A DNA stretch of 6,050 nucleotides from JBGPFS01 sp041483455 (GTDB lineage Bacteria > Chloroflexota > Limnocylindria > Limnocylindrales > CSP1-4): assembly GCA_041483455.1 (NCBI GenBank), contig JBGPFS010000161.1, positions 1 through 6,050 of the forward strand. The letters run 5' to 3'. This document shows, piece after piece, positions 1 to 5,855 of the stretch. The notes beneath the pieces are model-generated. The model saw only the letters and a list, made by a program, of their open reading frames with translations. It was not told the DNA's origin and did not search any database. Positions within the stretch are counted from its first letter, which is position 1. Every line of letters starts with the position of its first letter. A program made the translations under genes and the position numbers.

Positions 1-350
1 CCGGCCTGTCCGGCTTCGTCGGCGAGTTCCTCGTCCTCGTCGGCGCGTTCGCCTACAACCCGTGGGTCGCGGCGATCGCCACCTCGTGCATGATCCTGGC
101 CGCCGGATACCTGCTCTGGATGTACCAGCGGATCTTCACGGGCGAGCTGTCCGACTTCCTGCGCGGGCTGGGTGGCCACCTGACCGACATCAGCCCGGTC
201 GAGATCCTGACCCTGGCTCCGCTCGGCGCGCTCATCGTCGTCTTCGGCCTTTTCCCGGGCCTCATCCTGACCCTGGTCGACGGGACGGTCCGGGAGGTCA
301 TCGCCGGGCTCGCCGGCGGGCAGGCCATCCACCTCTTCTTCTGGCAGTAG
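1..350 (+). CDS. nuoM: NADH-quinone oxidoreductase subunit M, 3' end (partial)
   Basis: This is the C-terminal 115 codons of a proton-pumping membrane subunit of respiratory complex I; the 5' end lies outside the window. The frame is read from base 3 and stops with TAG at 348-350. The first visible residues, GLSGFVGEFLVLVGAF, match the conserved helix of NuoM/ND4 that carries the G-E-F motif. A second hydrophobic segment ending LLWMYQRIF and a last helix around ILTLAPLGALIVVFGLFPGLIL follow, as expected for the final helices of NuoM. The gene sits 19 nt upstream of nuoN, the usual gene order at the end of a nuo operon. No frameshift is seen. NuoM is preferred over NuoL because of the short C-terminus and because nuoN follows directly; the paralogues share the fold. 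Confidence 0.93.
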   Translation, partial: GLSGFVGEFLVLVGAFAYNPWVAAIATSCMILAAGYLLWMYQRIFTGELSDFLRGLGGHLTDISPVEILTLAPLGALIVVFGLFPGLILTLVDGTVREVIAGLAGGQAIHLFFWQ

Positions 351-351
351 C

Positions 352-356
352 GGGAG
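352..356 (+). promoter_or_regulatory. Shine-Dalgarno sequence of nuoN
   Basis: GGGAG sits 13 nt before the ATG at 370, in the short gap after the nuoM stop. The spacing is rather long but it is the only purine-rich run there. It supports translation of nuoN as an internal operon gene. Confidence 0.5.
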
Positions 357-369
357 CACCGACCCCCAC

Positions 370-1845
370 ATGGCCTGGCAGGACGTCGTCACGACCGCGC
401 CGCTCGTCCTCGCGGTCCTCGTGGCCGCCGCGATCGTCATCGTCGACCTGGTCTGGCCGGGCCGCCGCGGGCCGGTGCTCGTCGCCGCGCTCGGCGGGCT
501 CGCGCTCGTCGCGGCCCTGACCGTCTGGACCGGCACGACCTCGGCGACCGCGTTCGGGGGCTCCTACCGGGTCGACGCGCTGACGACGTTCCTCGACGTG
601 CTGTTCGTGGCGATCGTGGCCCTCACGATCGCCTTCGCGCCGGACTACCTCGCGGCGCGGGGGCTGCCGCTCGCCGAGCTTGCGGCCGGCCTGGTCTTCG
701 CGATGACCGGCGCGATGCTCATCTCGGCCTCGGCCGACCTGCTCGTCGTCTTCCTGGGCCTCGAGCTGATGGTCCTGCCCGGCTACCTCCTGGCCGGCTT
801 CGCCAAGCACGACGGGCTCTCGACCGAGGGGGCGATCAAGTACTTCCTCCTCGGCTCGTTCAGCTCGGCGATCTTCCTGTTCGGCCTCGCGTTCGTGTGG
901 GGCCTGACCGGCACGACCCGGATCGCCGGGGTCGCCGACGCCCTCGGGGCGATCGTGGCCGGCAGCGCTCCGCTCCCGCCCGGGCTCGCGCTCGGGCTGG
1001 CCTTCCTGACGACCGGGGTCGCCTTCAAGATCGCCGCCGTCCCGTTCCACTACTGGACCCCGGACGCCTACCAGGGCTCGCCCACGCCCGTGACCGGCTA
1101 CCTGTCCGTGGGCCCGAAGGTCGGGGCGTTCGCGCTCATCCTGCGGCTCTTCGTCGAGGGCCTGGGCCCGCTGCGCGCTGAATGGTGGATCGTCATCGTC
1201 GTCCTGGCCGCGATCACGATGACCCTCGGCAACCTGGTGGCGCTCACCCAGGACAACGTCAAGCGGATGCTCGCCTACAGCTCGATCGCCCACACCGGCT
1301 ACATGCTCGTGGGGATCGCCGCCTGGGCCTCGCCGGACAGCTCGCGGATCGAGGGCCTGGCCGGGCTCCTGTACTACGGCGCGGCCTACAGCTTCATGAA
1401 CCTCGGCGCGTTCGCGGTGATCTCGGCGCTCCAGCGCCGGAAGGGGATCACGAGCCAGCTCGAGACGTTCGCCGGGCTCGGCCGGCGCGAGCCGTTCCTG
1501 GCGATCCTGATGACGCTGTTCCTCCTGTCGCTGACCGGGATCCCGCCGACCGCGGGCTTCTTCGCCAAGGCCTACATCATCCTGGCCGCCGTCCAGGCGG
1601 GCGGGCCGGTCGCCTGGCTGGCGATCATCGCGGTCCTCAACGCGGCGGCCGCGGCGTTCTACTACCTGCGGGTCGTGGTCTACATGTTCATGCGCGAGTC
1701 GAAGACCGAGCGGCTCTCGGCGCGACCGGGGCCGCTCGTCCGGGCCGGCCTGATCGCGACCGCGATCATGACGATCGTCCTGGGCGTCCTGCCCGGGCTC
1801 CTGCTGCCGATCGTCGGCGACGCCGCCCGGGCGCTCACCCTCTAG
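370..1845 (+). CDS. nuoN: NADH-quinone oxidoreductase subunit N
   Basis: Complete 491-residue antiporter-like membrane subunit of complex I, which couples quinone reduction to proton translocation across the cytoplasmic membrane. Length is normal for NuoN. The charged residues needed for pumping can be placed: Glu132 in FLGLELMVLPGY, Lys157 in GAIKYFLLGS, Lys220 in the signature VAFKIAAVPFHYWTPDAYQG, Lys250 in GPKVGAFA, and Lys400 in GFFAKAYI, close to the E. coli positions 133, 158, 217, 247 and 395 (positions from memory). About 14 hydrophobic segments are visible. ATG at 370 is chosen because a GGGAG lies 13 nt upstream (352-356) and the protein starts directly with a hydrophobic helix. 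It is the last gene of the nuo operon; the next gene converges on it with only 7 nt between the stops. Function is well supported. Confidence 0.97.
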   Translation: MAWQDVVTTAPLVLAVLVAAAIVIVDLVWPGRRGPVLVAALGGLALVAALTVWTGTTSATAFGGSYRVDALTTFLDVLFVAIVALTIAFAPDYLAARGLPLAELAAGLVFAMTGAMLISASADLLVVFLGLELMVLPGYLLAGFAKHDGLSTEGAIKYFLLGSFSSAIFLFGLAFVWGLTGTTRIAGVADALGAIVAGSAPLPPGLALGLAFLTTGVAFKIAAVPFHYWTPDAYQGSPTPVTGYLSVGPKVGAFALILRLFVEGLGPLRAEWWIVIVVLAAITMTLGNLVALTQDNVKRMLAYSSIAHTGYMLVGIAAWASPDSSRIEGLAGLLYYGAAYSFMNLGAFAVISALQRRKGITSQLETFAGLGRREPFLAILMTLFLLSLTGIPPTAGFFAKAYIILAAVQAGGPVAWLAIIAVLNAAAAAFYYLRVVVYMFMRESKTERLSARPGPLVRAGLIATAIMTIVLGVLPGLLLPIVGDAARALTL

Positions 1846-1852
1846 GCGGACA

Positions 1853-2227
1853 TCAGGCCGCAGGCGGAGCCGACCTGCGGGCGCGCACGAGCGCCGGAGC
1901 CGGCCGGCCGACATCGAGCAGGCCGGTCGAGGGCGACGCTACTGGACCGGGCGAGGCGCTCGTCGACGGACCGGCCGATCCGCTCGGAGACGGCGCGGCG
2001 CTCGGCGTGGGCGAGGCGGTCGGCGGTGGCGAGGCGGTCGGTGCCGGACCCGCCGATCCGCTCGGAGATGGTGCGGCGCTCGGCGAGGCGCTCGGCGACG
2101 GCGAGGCGGCCAGTGCGGCGGGCGGTACGGCGGGGTCCGGGACCAGCGCCAGGAGCAGGCCGAGCGCGAGAAGGGCGGTCAGCGCGCCACCGAGCAGTGC
2201 GAGCACGAGCGAGATCCTGGGTGACAT
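1853..2227 (-). CDS. Small membrane-anchored or secreted Pro/Ala/Ser-rich protein (hypothetical)
   Basis: A 124-residue protein that I do not recognise. Residues 1-29 (MSPR followed by a long Leu/Ala/Val stretch) form a signal peptide or membrane anchor. Residues 40-101 are almost only Ser, Pro, Ala, Thr and Gly, an extended linker-like or cell-wall-spanning segment. Within it SAAPSPSGSAGP occurs twice, at 50-61 and 76-87, 26 residues apart. The C-terminal tail is basic (VRARR, residues 114-118) and has neither an LPXTG-type motif nor a hydrophobic end, so it does not look like a sortase substrate. ATG at 2227 is chosen because it immediately precedes the hydrophobic segment; no Shine-Dalgarno is seen, but TACGCT lies 7 nt upstream. 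It is divergent from the sortase-like gene (65-nt gap) and convergent with nuoN. Low complexity in GC-rich DNA can mimic coding, so certainty is moderate. Confidence 0.58.
   Translation of the reverse strand: MSPRISLVLALLGGALTALLALGLLLALVPDPAVPPAALAASPSPSASPSAAPSPSGSAGPAPTASPPPTASPTPSAAPSPSGSAGPSTSASPGPVASPSTGLLDVGRPAPALVRARRSAPPAA
1968..2085. repeat. Direct repeat, two 40-nt copies offset by 78 nt
   Basis: Bases 1968-2007 and 2046-2085 are near-identical: I count 37 of 40 matches, with differences at repeat positions 6, 24 and 27. The offset of 78 nt equals 26 codons, so the reading frame of the minus-strand Pro/Ala/Ser-rich protein is kept and the repeat encodes its duplicated SAAPSPSGSAGP segment. 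It looks like an in-frame tandem duplication or replication-slippage product, not a mobile element. Confidence 0.8.
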
Positions 2228-2234
2228 CCGCGGG

Positions 2235-2240
2235 AGCGTA
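2235..2240 (-). promoter_or_regulatory. Possible -10 box of the Pro/Ala/Ser-rich protein gene
   Basis: On the minus strand TACGCT, preceded by TGG as in an extended -10 element, ends 7 nt before the ATG at 2227. If real, transcription would start at or next to the ATG and give a leaderless mRNA. I found no convincing -35 hexamer. Confidence 0.35.
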
Positions 2241-2280
2241 CCAGTACCAGGCGCCGTCGGCGTCTCGAACGGGAGCTGGC

Positions 2281-2286
2281 TAGGAT
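2281..2286 (+). promoter_or_regulatory. Possible -10 box (or SD) of the sortase-like gene
   Basis: TAGGAT ends 6 nt before the GTG at 2293, the distance expected between a -10 box and a transcription start at the first base of the start codon. The same bases contain AGGA (2282-2285), which could act as a Shine-Dalgarno sequence 7 nt before GTG, so the two readings compete. No clear -35 box is seen upstream. Confidence 0.4.
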
Positions 2287-2292
2287 GGCGGG

Positions 2293-3006
2293 GTGATCGA
2301 CCGGCTCGCGATGATCCAGCGCCGACTCGTCCCGGCCGTCCTGACGGCCGCCGGCGTGAGCCTGCTCGCGGCCGGCATCCTCGCGTTCACCGGACCGGCG
2401 GCCGCGATGGCCCCGAGCCCCTCTCCGACCGCTGTCGCTTCGGCCGGTCCGACCCCGAGCGCGATCCCCTCGCAGTCGAGCACGAGCCCTGGCCCGAGCG
2501 ACGGATCGAGCAGCGAGCCGAGCGCGAGCCCGCGCCGGGTCGCCACGCGGGTCGTCGTGCCCGCCCTCCGGATCGACCTCCCGGTGATCGCCCAGCCGGG
2601 CGGCGCGGGCGCCTTCCCGGCCTGCAACGTGGCGATGTACCTGGCGCAGCTTCATCAGCCCGGCGAGGCGGGCGCGACGTATCTGTACGCCCACGCCCGG
2701 GTGGGGATGTTCCTGCCGATCCTCCAGGCGTCGTGGGTGAACAACGGCAAGGCGATGCTCGGGATGATCGTCCAGGTCTACACCAGCGACGACCAGCTGT
2801 TCCTGTACGAGATCGTCACGGTCCGCCGGCATGTCACGACCCTCGACACGGCGTTCGCCGAGACGGCCGAGACCCTCTGGCTCCAGACTTCCGAAGGGCC
2901 GGTCGGCACGAACGAGAAGACCCAGCTCATCGCGCAGCCCCTGAGCTCCGGGCCGGCCGACCACGCCGATGCGCACCCCACCCCGAGGCCGGTGGCCTGC
3001 TCCTAG
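2293..3006 (+). CDS. Sortase-fold protein with catalytic Cys replaced by Ser
   Basis: A 237-residue single-pass membrane protein with a sortase-like extracytoplasmic domain. Residues 12-33 are a membrane anchor or signal segment, 40-82 a Ser/Pro/Ala linker, and 86-216 the sortase domain. The domain begins RVVVPALRIDLPV, the usual first strand, and has ATYLYAHARVGMFLPIL at 128-144 with His134 in the catalytic position and the following Gly-x-Phe-x-x-Leu pattern. The expected T-L-x-T-C strand reads LWLQTSEGP, so residue 200 is Ser (TCC codon) instead of the nucleophilic Cys. The Arg-bearing strand reads NEKTQLIAQP (207-216) and shows no Arg. The only cysteines are 111 and 236. Active sortases join sorted proteins to the cell wall or to pilins by transpeptidation; with these changes that activity is doubtful. 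GTG at 2293 is chosen because of TAGGAT/AGGA just upstream; ATG at 2311 has no such support. Assignment to the fold is strong, to a subclass uncertain (class E/F-like). Confidence 0.85.
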   Translation: MIDRLAMIQRRLVPAVLTAAGVSLLAAGILAFTGPAAAMAPSPSPTAVASAGPTPSAIPSQSSTSPGPSDGSSSEPSASPRRVATRVVVPALRIDLPVIAQPGGAGAFPACNVAMYLAQLHQPGEAGATYLYAHARVGMFLPILQASWVNNGKAMLGMIVQVYTSDDQLFLYEIVTVRRHVTTLDTAFAETAETLWLQTSEGPVGTNEKTQLIAQPLSSGPADHADAHPTPRPVACS

Positions 3007-3998
3007 ATCCAGCCGATCCGGCGGAGGACCGCGGCGAGCGTGAGCGACAGGCCGATCGTCCCGAAGGTGACCCCCCAGAACCCGATCGCCTCGCCGCCGG
3101 CGAACGCCGCTCCCGCTTCGCTCATCCCGAAGATCCCGGCGATCGCGGCGATGCCGGTGAGCACCACGGTCACCCCGGTCAGCCGCTTCATGATCAGCGA
3201 CAGGTTGTTGTTGACCGTCGAGAGGTAGGCGTCGAGCGAGCCGCTGACGAGCTCGCGATACGTGTCGAGCTCGTCGGTCAGCCGGATGAGGTGGTCGTAG
3301 ACGTCCCGGAAGTAGATGATCTCGGCCTCGTCGATGTAGGCCAGCTCCCGGTTCGTCAGCTGGTTGAAGATCTCCCGGATGGGCGCGACCGCCCGGCGGA
3401 CCACGATGAGCTCGCGCTTCAGGTCGAACAGGTGCTCGAGGGTCGACTTCGTCGCCCCTGCCACCACCGCGTCCTGGAGCTCGTCGATCGCATCCCCGAG
3501 CCGGTCCATCAGGGGGAAGTAGGCGTCGACGAGCTGGTCGCAGATCGCCCACAGGAGGTGATCGGGGCCTCGGTCCAGGATCGGGTCCATGCCCTCCCGG
3601 AAGTGGTGGACCGTTCGGGCATCCCAGGTCGGCGCATGGACCGTCAGCAGGAAGTCCTTGCCCAGAACGATGTCGATCTCGGTCGGGACGATCGGGTCGC
3701 CGTATTCGAGCGCGAACAGGACGATGTGGACGAGCTCATCGGTGACCTCGATCTTCGAGCGCTGGTTGCCCTCGAGGATGTCCTCGCCGATGAGCGGGTG
3801 GAGCCCCAGGACCCGGGTCAGCTCCGCGACCAGGGCCGGACTCGGCGCGACGGCATCGATCCAGGCGACGGCGCCGGGATCGGCCAGGGCCGCCTCGATC
3901 GCGCCGATCCCCGCCGTCTCGCGCGTGACGCCCCCGGCCCGGACGACGACCCGGATCGGCTCAGAGGGCGAGGCTGGGCTCAGCGTCGTCTCCGCCAT
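3003..3998 (-). CDS. corA: CorA-family divalent cation (Mg2+/Co2+-type) channel, GMS variant
   Basis: A 331-residue protein of normal CorA length. CorA proteins are pentameric membrane channels that take up Mg2+ (also Co2+ or Ni2+), with a large cytoplasmic N-terminal funnel and two C-terminal helices. Residues 15-120 contain the alpha/beta domain (WIDAVAPS, HPLIGEDILEGNQRSKIEV, DFLLTVH), 125-270 the long helices (QLVDAYFPLMDRLGDAIDEL, RELIVVRRAVAPIREI, YFRDVYDHLIRL, NNNLSLIMKRLT), and 273-292 and 305-325 are the two membrane helices. The signature loop after the first helix reads IFGMSEAG: Gly291-Met292-Ser293 in place of Gly-Met-Asn. ATG at 3998 is chosen because GAGGAGG lies 12 nt upstream. 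It is the second gene after the MFS transporter, overlapping it by 38 nt, so translational coupling is likely. Its stop shares CTAG with the convergent sortase-like gene. The family is clear; the ion is not. Confidence 0.93.
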   Translation of the reverse strand: MAETTLSPASPSEPIRVVVRAGGVTRETAGIGAIEAALADPGAVAWIDAVAPSPALVAELTRVLGLHPLIGEDILEGNQRSKIEVTDELVHIVLFALEYGDPIVPTEIDIVLGKDFLLTVHAPTWDARTVHHFREGMDPILDRGPDHLLWAICDQLVDAYFPLMDRLGDAIDELQDAVVAGATKSTLEHLFDLKRELIVVRRAVAPIREIFNQLTNRELAYIDEAEIIYFRDVYDHLIRLTDELDTYRELVSGSLDAYLSTVNNNLSLIMKRLTGVTVVLTGIAAIAGIFGMSEAGAAFAGGEAIGFWGVTFGTIGLSLTLAAVLRRIGWI

Positions 3999-5637
3999 CG
4001 ACCGGCGGTCCCTCCTCAGCTGCGTCGGATGCCTCGGTCGGCCGGATCGTCGATCTGCCGCTCGTCCCGTCGGCCAGCATACCCGCCCTCCCGCCGAGGA
4101 GAAGGCCCGGCGGGATCGCCACGAGCGTGACCACGCCGGCGACGAGGAAGAGCCCGACCAGGATCCGGGCGGCCTCGCCGGCGGCCCATGACTCCAGGGC
4201 ATCGACGACCAGGCCGTCGCGGAACGGGCGACCGCGCAGCTCCGGTGGCAGGACGTCCTGGTAGGCGGCCGGCGTCGCGAAGATCTCGGCCTGGAGGCGC
4301 TCGATCGTCGTCGAGCCGTAGGCGGTCAGGACGGCCAGCCCGACGGCCATCCCGATCATCCGGGCCACGGTCACGGTGGCCGAGGCCATCCCGAAGGCCG
4401 CCCGACCCGCCCGCTCCACGGCTGCCGTGGAGCGCGGGGTGACGGTCAGGCCGAACCCGAACCCGAAGACGGCGAGGGCGAGCGCCGCTGCGCCGACGTC
4501 GGTCGCGGGCGTCCAGCCCGAGCTCACCGCCAACGCTCCGGCGCTCGCGAGGAGGCCCCCGACCGTGACGAGGCGGAGGGGCAGGAAGCGGACCGCGAAA
4601 CCCGAGAAGAGGGCCCCCGCGGCCGTGGCCCCGGCGAGCGCGCCGAGGGCCAGCTGCTGCTGCGGTGGGCCGCCATAGAGGACCCGGTCGACGAAGACGG
4701 CCCCACCGATGATCGCCGTGGCGAAGGCATAGCCGGTGAGTGCCGAGACGAGGGCTGCAGCCGAGAAGACCCGATCGCGGAAGAGGCGGACGTCGAGGAA
4801 CGGGTCGTTCCGCCGGGTCTCGGCGATGAGGGTGCCGATGAGCACGGCCGTCCCGCCCACCAGCAGTCCGCCGGCGAGTGGCCCGGGCCCGCCGGTCGTC
4901 GGGCCGCCGCCGCCAAGCAGCGTCAGGCCTACGAGGATCCCGGCCAGGCCGAGCGTGAACCCGACCGCCCCCGCGATGTCGAGACCGACGGCCTTGTGCG
5001 GCGTCTCCCAGCCGCCGCTCGCAGCCCAGGCGATCGCGAAGGCGACGATCCCGATCGGGACGTTGAGGTAGAAGACCCACCGCCAGGCGGGCGCGAACAG
5101 GGCCACGAGCGGCCCACCGACGATGCCCGCCCCGGCCAGGGCGGAGTCCGCATGGAAGGCACCCAGGACCGCCGCCCCGGCGAACGGCCCGGCCGCCATC
5201 CCGAGGAACGTGAGCGCTCCGATGATCCCCAGGGCGCGCGGCCGGTCATGACCCTCGAAGAGGTGGGAGGCGGCCGCCGTGGCGACCGGCACGATCGCTC
5301 CGCCGCCGAGCGCCTGGACCATCCGCGCCGCGATGAGCGCGTCCAGCGAGCCCGCGGCACCGGCCAGCGCGGATCCCCCCACGAAGACCGCGAGGGCGGC
5401 CAGGAAGAGCCGGCGGACACCCCACAGGTCGGCAAGTCGGCCGGCCAGCGGCATCGTGGCGACATAGACGAGCAGGTACCCGTTGACGATCCACGAGGCC
5501 CGCCGGAGCTCCGACCAGTCGGCCAGGCTGACGACGATCGATGGCAGGGCGACCGCGGTGATCATCAGCTCGAGTCCGGCCAGGAACACGCCGACCCCGA
5601 GGACCGCCAGCAGCACGATCGCGTCACGCCGACTCAC
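3961..5637 (-). CDS. DHA2-type MFS drug/proton antiporter (14 TM)
   Basis: A 558-residue multidrug-efflux-like permease of the cytoplasmic membrane, presumably exporting a small organic compound in exchange for protons; the substrate cannot be read from sequence. Motif A is clear at 66-76 (GRLADLWGVRR), preceded by the TM1 segment LELMITAVALPSI, where DHA2 proteins usually have L-D-x-T-V-V-N-V-A-L-P; here Glu23 stands where Asp is usual. MVQALGGGAIVP follows at 106-117, the antiporter motif C-like GMAAGPFAGA at 146-155, and the DHA2-typical WRWVFYLNVPIG at 185-196. About 14 hydrophobic helices are visible, ending near residue 515, followed by a roughly 40-residue hydrophilic, acidic tail. The stretch between motif C and WRW looks longer than usual. 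GTG at 5637 is chosen because the transmembrane part begins at once and TACACT lies 6 nt upstream; the open frame upstream to 5805 is arginine-rich and unlike a protein start. First gene of an operon with corA. Confidence 0.93.
   Translation of the reverse strand: MSRRDAIVLLAVLGVGVFLAGLELMITAVALPSIVVSLADWSELRRASWIVNGYLLVYVATMPLAGRLADLWGVRRLFLAALAVFVGGSALAGAAGSLDALIAARMVQALGGGAIVPVATAAASHLFEGHDRPRALGIIGALTFLGMAAGPFAGAAVLGAFHADSALAGAGIVGGPLVALFAPAWRWVFYLNVPIGIVAFAIAWAASGGWETPHKAVGLDIAGAVGFTLGLAGILVGLTLLGGGGPTTGGPGPLAGGLLVGGTAVLIGTLIAETRRNDPFLDVRLFRDRVFSAAALVSALTGYAFATAIIGGAVFVDRVLYGGPPQQQLALGALAGATAAGALFSGFAVRFLPLRLVTVGGLLASAGALAVSSGWTPATDVGAAALALAVFGFGFGLTVTPRSTAAVERAGRAAFGMASATVTVARMIGMAVGLAVLTAYGSTTIERLQAEIFATPAAYQDVLPPELRGRPFRDGLVVDALESWAAGEAARILVGLFLVAGVVTLVAIPPGLLLGGRAGMLADGTSGRSTIRPTEASDAAEEGPPVDGGDDAEPSLAL
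4011..4017 (-). promoter_or_regulatory. Shine-Dalgarno sequence of corA inside the MFS gene
   Basis: The minus strand reads GAGGAGG, ending 12 nt before the corA ATG at 3998. It lies within the last codons of the upstream MFS gene and decides the corA start against the upstream in-frame alternatives (the open frame extends to 4202). Confidence 0.7.
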
Positions 5638-5643
5638 CGCCCG

Positions 5644-5649
5644 AGTGTA
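5644..5649 (-). promoter_or_regulatory. Possible -10 box of the MFS-corA operon
   Basis: The minus strand reads TACACT, ending 6 nt before the GTG at 5637, with no Shine-Dalgarno in between. This spacing fits a leaderless mRNA starting at the GTG. No good -35 hexamer is visible at the expected distance, which leaves it tentative. Confidence 0.4.
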
Positions 5650-5772
5650 GTCGGACCGTTGGGCGGGACCGCGCTGGCGCTCCCGCGCCGGGCGAACCCC
5701 GTCGACGTCGAGCCGTGCCGTCCCGGAGAGGCGCGCCCCTGGCCGCTGAGGGCCGGCCGCGGATGATCGGGG

Positions 5773-5802
5773 TTGACAGACACTCCGACCTGCGCATAGC
5801 AT
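5773..5802 (+). promoter_or_regulatory. Sigma-70-type promoter of the ArsR-like gene
   Basis: A perfect -35 hexamer TTGACA (5773-5778) is followed after 18 nt by TAGCAT (5797-5802), which keeps the essential TA and final T of the -10 consensus. The start point would fall near 5808-5810, inside the inverted repeat and about 46 nt before the proposed GTG at 5856. It is the best consensus match in the window. Confidence 0.65.
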
Positions 5803-5831
5803 CAACGACGCTTTATATAAATCCTCGTTGA
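5802..5831. promoter_or_regulatory. 30-bp AT-centred inverted repeat, probable operator
   Basis: Outer arms TCAACGA (5802-5808) and TCGTTGA (5825-5831) are perfect reverse complements, and the centre TTTATATAAA (5812-5821) is itself a perfect 10-bp palindrome. Of 15 symmetric base pairs, 13 match. It overlaps the last base of the -10 box and the expected transcription start of the regulator gene, where a bound dimer would block initiation. ArsR/SmtB proteins are known to bind imperfect, AT-rich inverted repeats at such sites, so autoregulation is the natural inference. The same bases could fold as an RNA hairpin in the leader, but there is no terminator-like T run. Confidence 0.7.
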
Positions 5832-5855
5832 GCCATCGCGCCCGACCGCCTCGGA

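Larger units (their letters stand above)
5638..5855. other. Divergent intergenic region between the MFS operon and the ArsR-like gene
   Basis: The 218-nt gap holds outward signals for both sides: the TACACT box next to the MFS start, and the TTGACA promoter and palindrome of the regulator gene. Bases 5676-5689 (GGCGC, TCCC, GCGCC) form a small potential hairpin and 5702-5711 is a 10-bp palindrome (TCGACGTCGA); both are plausible by chance in such GC-rich DNA. The sharp fall in GC around 5800-5830 stands out from the rest of the window. Confidence 0.6.

Noticed and set aside
1845..1853. Terminator between nuoN and the convergent small gene
   Set aside because: Only 7 nt separate the stops and no stem with a T run is visible nearby.
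298..1914. 538-codon open frame on the minus strand across nuoN
   Set aside because: It is antisense to a clear NuoN gene and its product is an Arg/Asp/Gly/Glu-rich low-complexity chain, the usual shadow of GC-rich coding DNA.
1860..2290. CRISPR-like or mobile-element repeats
   Set aside because: Only two copies of one repeat, offset by a whole number of codons and inside a low-complexity reading frame; no regular spacers, terminal inverted repeats or transposase.
2986..2998. Hairpin AGGCC-GGT-GGCCT near the end of the sortase-like gene as a terminator
   Set aside because: The stem has only 5 bp, no T tract follows, and it lies inside the coding region; such stems are common at this GC content.
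2179..3552. 457-codon open frame on the minus strand over the sortase-like gene and the 3' part of corA
   Set aside because: It overlaps two well-supported genes and has an Arg/Gly-rich composition without family motifs.
1182..4130. 982-codon open frame on the plus strand
   Set aside because: It runs through nuoN, the small protein gene, the sortase-like gene and corA in wrong frames or antisense; the product is Arg/Pro/Asp-rich without any domain. Absence of stops follows from high GC.
5638..5805. N-terminal extension of the MFS protein to 5805
   Set aside because: The extra residues are Arg/Gly/Pro-rich, precede the normal start of a permease, and span the intergenic region with the promoter signals of both neighbours.
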